Below are positions 5,851-6,752 of a DNA stretch of 6,752 nucleotides, piece after piece. Position 1 is the first letter of the stretch; every line of letters begins with the position of its first letter. Made by a program: the position numbers and the translations under genes. The stretch comes from Actinomycetes bacterium (GTDB taxonomy: Bacteria; Actinomycetota; Thermoleophilia; RBG-16-64-13). The DNA lies in the NCBI GenBank assembly GCA_021815245.1, contig JAKAHF010000127.1:1-6752 (forward strand), written 5' to 3'. The notes beneath the pieces are model-generated. The model did no database searches. It was given only the letters and a program-made list of their open reading frames with translations, and had not been told where the DNA came from.

Positions 5851-6360
5851 TTACCAACCCAGGTCGGCGCTCCCGTCGATGACCTTCACCTCGACGTACC
5901 CGCTGTTGTTGATATTGAGACCGTCCAGTTGGATCCCAAACCAGTTGCCACTGGAGCTGCGGCTCGCTATGTCCATCACCGTCGCCGACTCTGCGAAGAA
6001 GAGGACCTCGTCGTCCTCCGCATCCGCGACTATCCCGCCGGCTATCGAGGGTGGTGCCGTGCTGACAAGGTTCGCCGGTGATTCGATAAACGTGATGGAT
6101 GTTTCGATGCCGTTCAGCATGGCGATGGTTATGTCGTCGTATCTTCCGGTGTCGCAGAGGGCGGTCTGCACGACGGTGAGCGCATTGCGTACGAGCGAGA
6201 ACGCCGCGCTGTCCTGTGCTTGCGCGCGCTGTCCCATGTAGGTCGGGATGGCGATGGCAGCCAGGACGGCGATGATGATTATCACAACCAACAACTCGAT
6301 GAGAGTGAACCCCGACTTGTGACGGGCTCCCCTCACCATGCCCATTCGTATCTTCTTCAT
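5851..6360 (-). CDS. Type IV pilin, probable major pilin (PilA-like)
   Basis: A 169-residue prepilin. The leader MKKIRMGMVRGARHKSG is positively charged; prepilin peptidase would cut after G17. The mature protein starts FTLIELLVVIIIIAVLAAIAIPTY, a near-consensus pilin helix with glutamate at +5 and proline at +22. The globular part has one cysteine (C69), so no intramolecular disulfide can form, and many acidic residues (DAEDDE, 113-118). Predicted strands follow (VLFFAES, WFGIQLDG, YVEVKVIDG). Start choice: ATG at 6360 has GAGG 8 bases upstream (6372-6369); GTG at 6369 is in frame but overlaps that site. It is the first pilin of the cluster, 35 bases after the TPR gene stop, and the most consensus-like, hence the likely shaft subunit. 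A major role is inferred. Confidence 0.92.
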   Translation of the reverse strand: MKKIRMGMVRGARHKSGFTLIELLVVIIIIAVLAAIAIPTYMGQRAQAQDSAAFSLVRNALTVVQTALCDTGRYDDITIAMLNGIETSITFIESPANLVSTAPPSIAGGIVADAEDDEVLFFAESATVMDIASRSSSGNWFGIQLDGLNINNSGYVEVKVIDGSADLGW

Positions 6361-6395
6361 TTCCAGCACCTCATTGTCGGTTCCTCAGTAATGCG

Positions 6396-6752
6396 TCAGG
6401 GGGTCTGATTGACGTCGATGCCGAGCGCTTCAGCCTGCTGGACGACCTGCTGCGCCTCCTCGGCCCTCCCCTGCTCCTGCAGAAATCCCACGAGCAAACG
6501 ATATGAGTACTGATAACCCGGTTCAGCCGCGATAGCTCTGCGAAGAGTCGCCTCGGCGTCAGCAGCCTTGCCCGCGCCCTGCTGGGCTTGCGCCAAGAAG
6601 CAGAGATTCTTCGCGCTGGGCTCCAACTGTACCGCCTCGGTGAACACTCGCGCCGCGTCGGCCGGCCGCGATTGGTGGTTGAGGTAGTTGAACCCGAGTT
6701 CCACACGGATCTGGGCATCGGTCGGGTCTACTTCGACGAGACGCTCCTGCAG
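6396..6752 (-). CDS. TPR-repeat protein (5' partial, runs off the right edge)
   Basis: The last 118 residues of a protein whose N-terminus lies beyond the right edge; the frame is open to base 6752, so the GTG at 6704 is not the start. At least two and probably three tetratricopeptide repeats are seen: LGFNYLNHQSRPADAARVFT, then LAQAQQGAGKAADAEATLRR, then LVGFLQEQGRAEEAQQVVQQ, with typical inter-repeat ends LEPS and AEPG. TPRs are helical protein-docking scaffolds. Being directly upstream of the pilin and probably co-transcribed, it could serve pilus assembly as the TPR pilotin PilF/PilW does, but no lipobox or other diagnostic part is in view and a general scaffold role is equally possible. 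Confidence 0.85.
   Translation of the reverse strand: MQERLVEVDPTDAQIRVELGFNYLNHQSRPADAARVFTEAVQLEPSAKNLCFLAQAQQGAGKAADAEATLRRAIAAEPGYQYSYRLLVGFLQEQGRAEEAQQVVQQAEALGIDVNQTP

Overview
The window is GC-rich bacterial DNA with tightly packed genes. Almost everything is on the minus strand and reads from the right edge leftward. One plus-strand reading frame, cut by the left edge, converges on it. The tRNA, ribonuclease Z and type IV pilin genes are clearly bacterial. High GC, GTG/TTG starts, one apparently leaderless gene and a tRNA without an encoded CCA would fit an actinobacterial lineage, but the sequence alone does not settle the taxonomy.

Layout in minus-strand transcription order. A TPR protein enters from the right edge (6752-6396). 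It is followed by a type IV pilin (6360-5851), a 97-base spacer with small inverted repeats, and four minor-pilin-type genes: FimT/GspH-like (5753-5259), PilV-like (5262-4528), PilW-like (4550-3939) and PilX-like (3942-2905). The four overlap by 4 or 23 bases and read as one translationally coupled unit that would supply the pilus shaft and its priming/tip complex. No assembly ATPase, platform protein, secretin or prepilin peptidase is encoded here.

Next come a cysteine-rich protein of unknown family (2880-2341), ribonuclease Z (2329-1394), a tRNA-Arg(CCG) gene (1379-1307) and a small four-cysteine zinc-ribbon protein (1269-1030). The tRNA lies between two protein genes and does not encode CCA, so its 3' end is a natural substrate for the RNase Z encoded just before it. 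A perfect TATAAT overlapping the rnz stop codon may give the tRNA its own promoter.

On the plus strand (2-958) one open frame joins the C-terminal region of dihydroxy-acid dehydratase (IlvD), without its last few dozen residues, to a NodB-type polysaccharide deacetylase domain. These families have no known reason to be fused. The junction is either a recombination/deletion scar or an assembly chimera. It is the most anomalous feature of the window.

I found no CRISPR array, insertion sequence, phage gene or obvious new defence system. No stretch longer than 300 bases lacks a gene.
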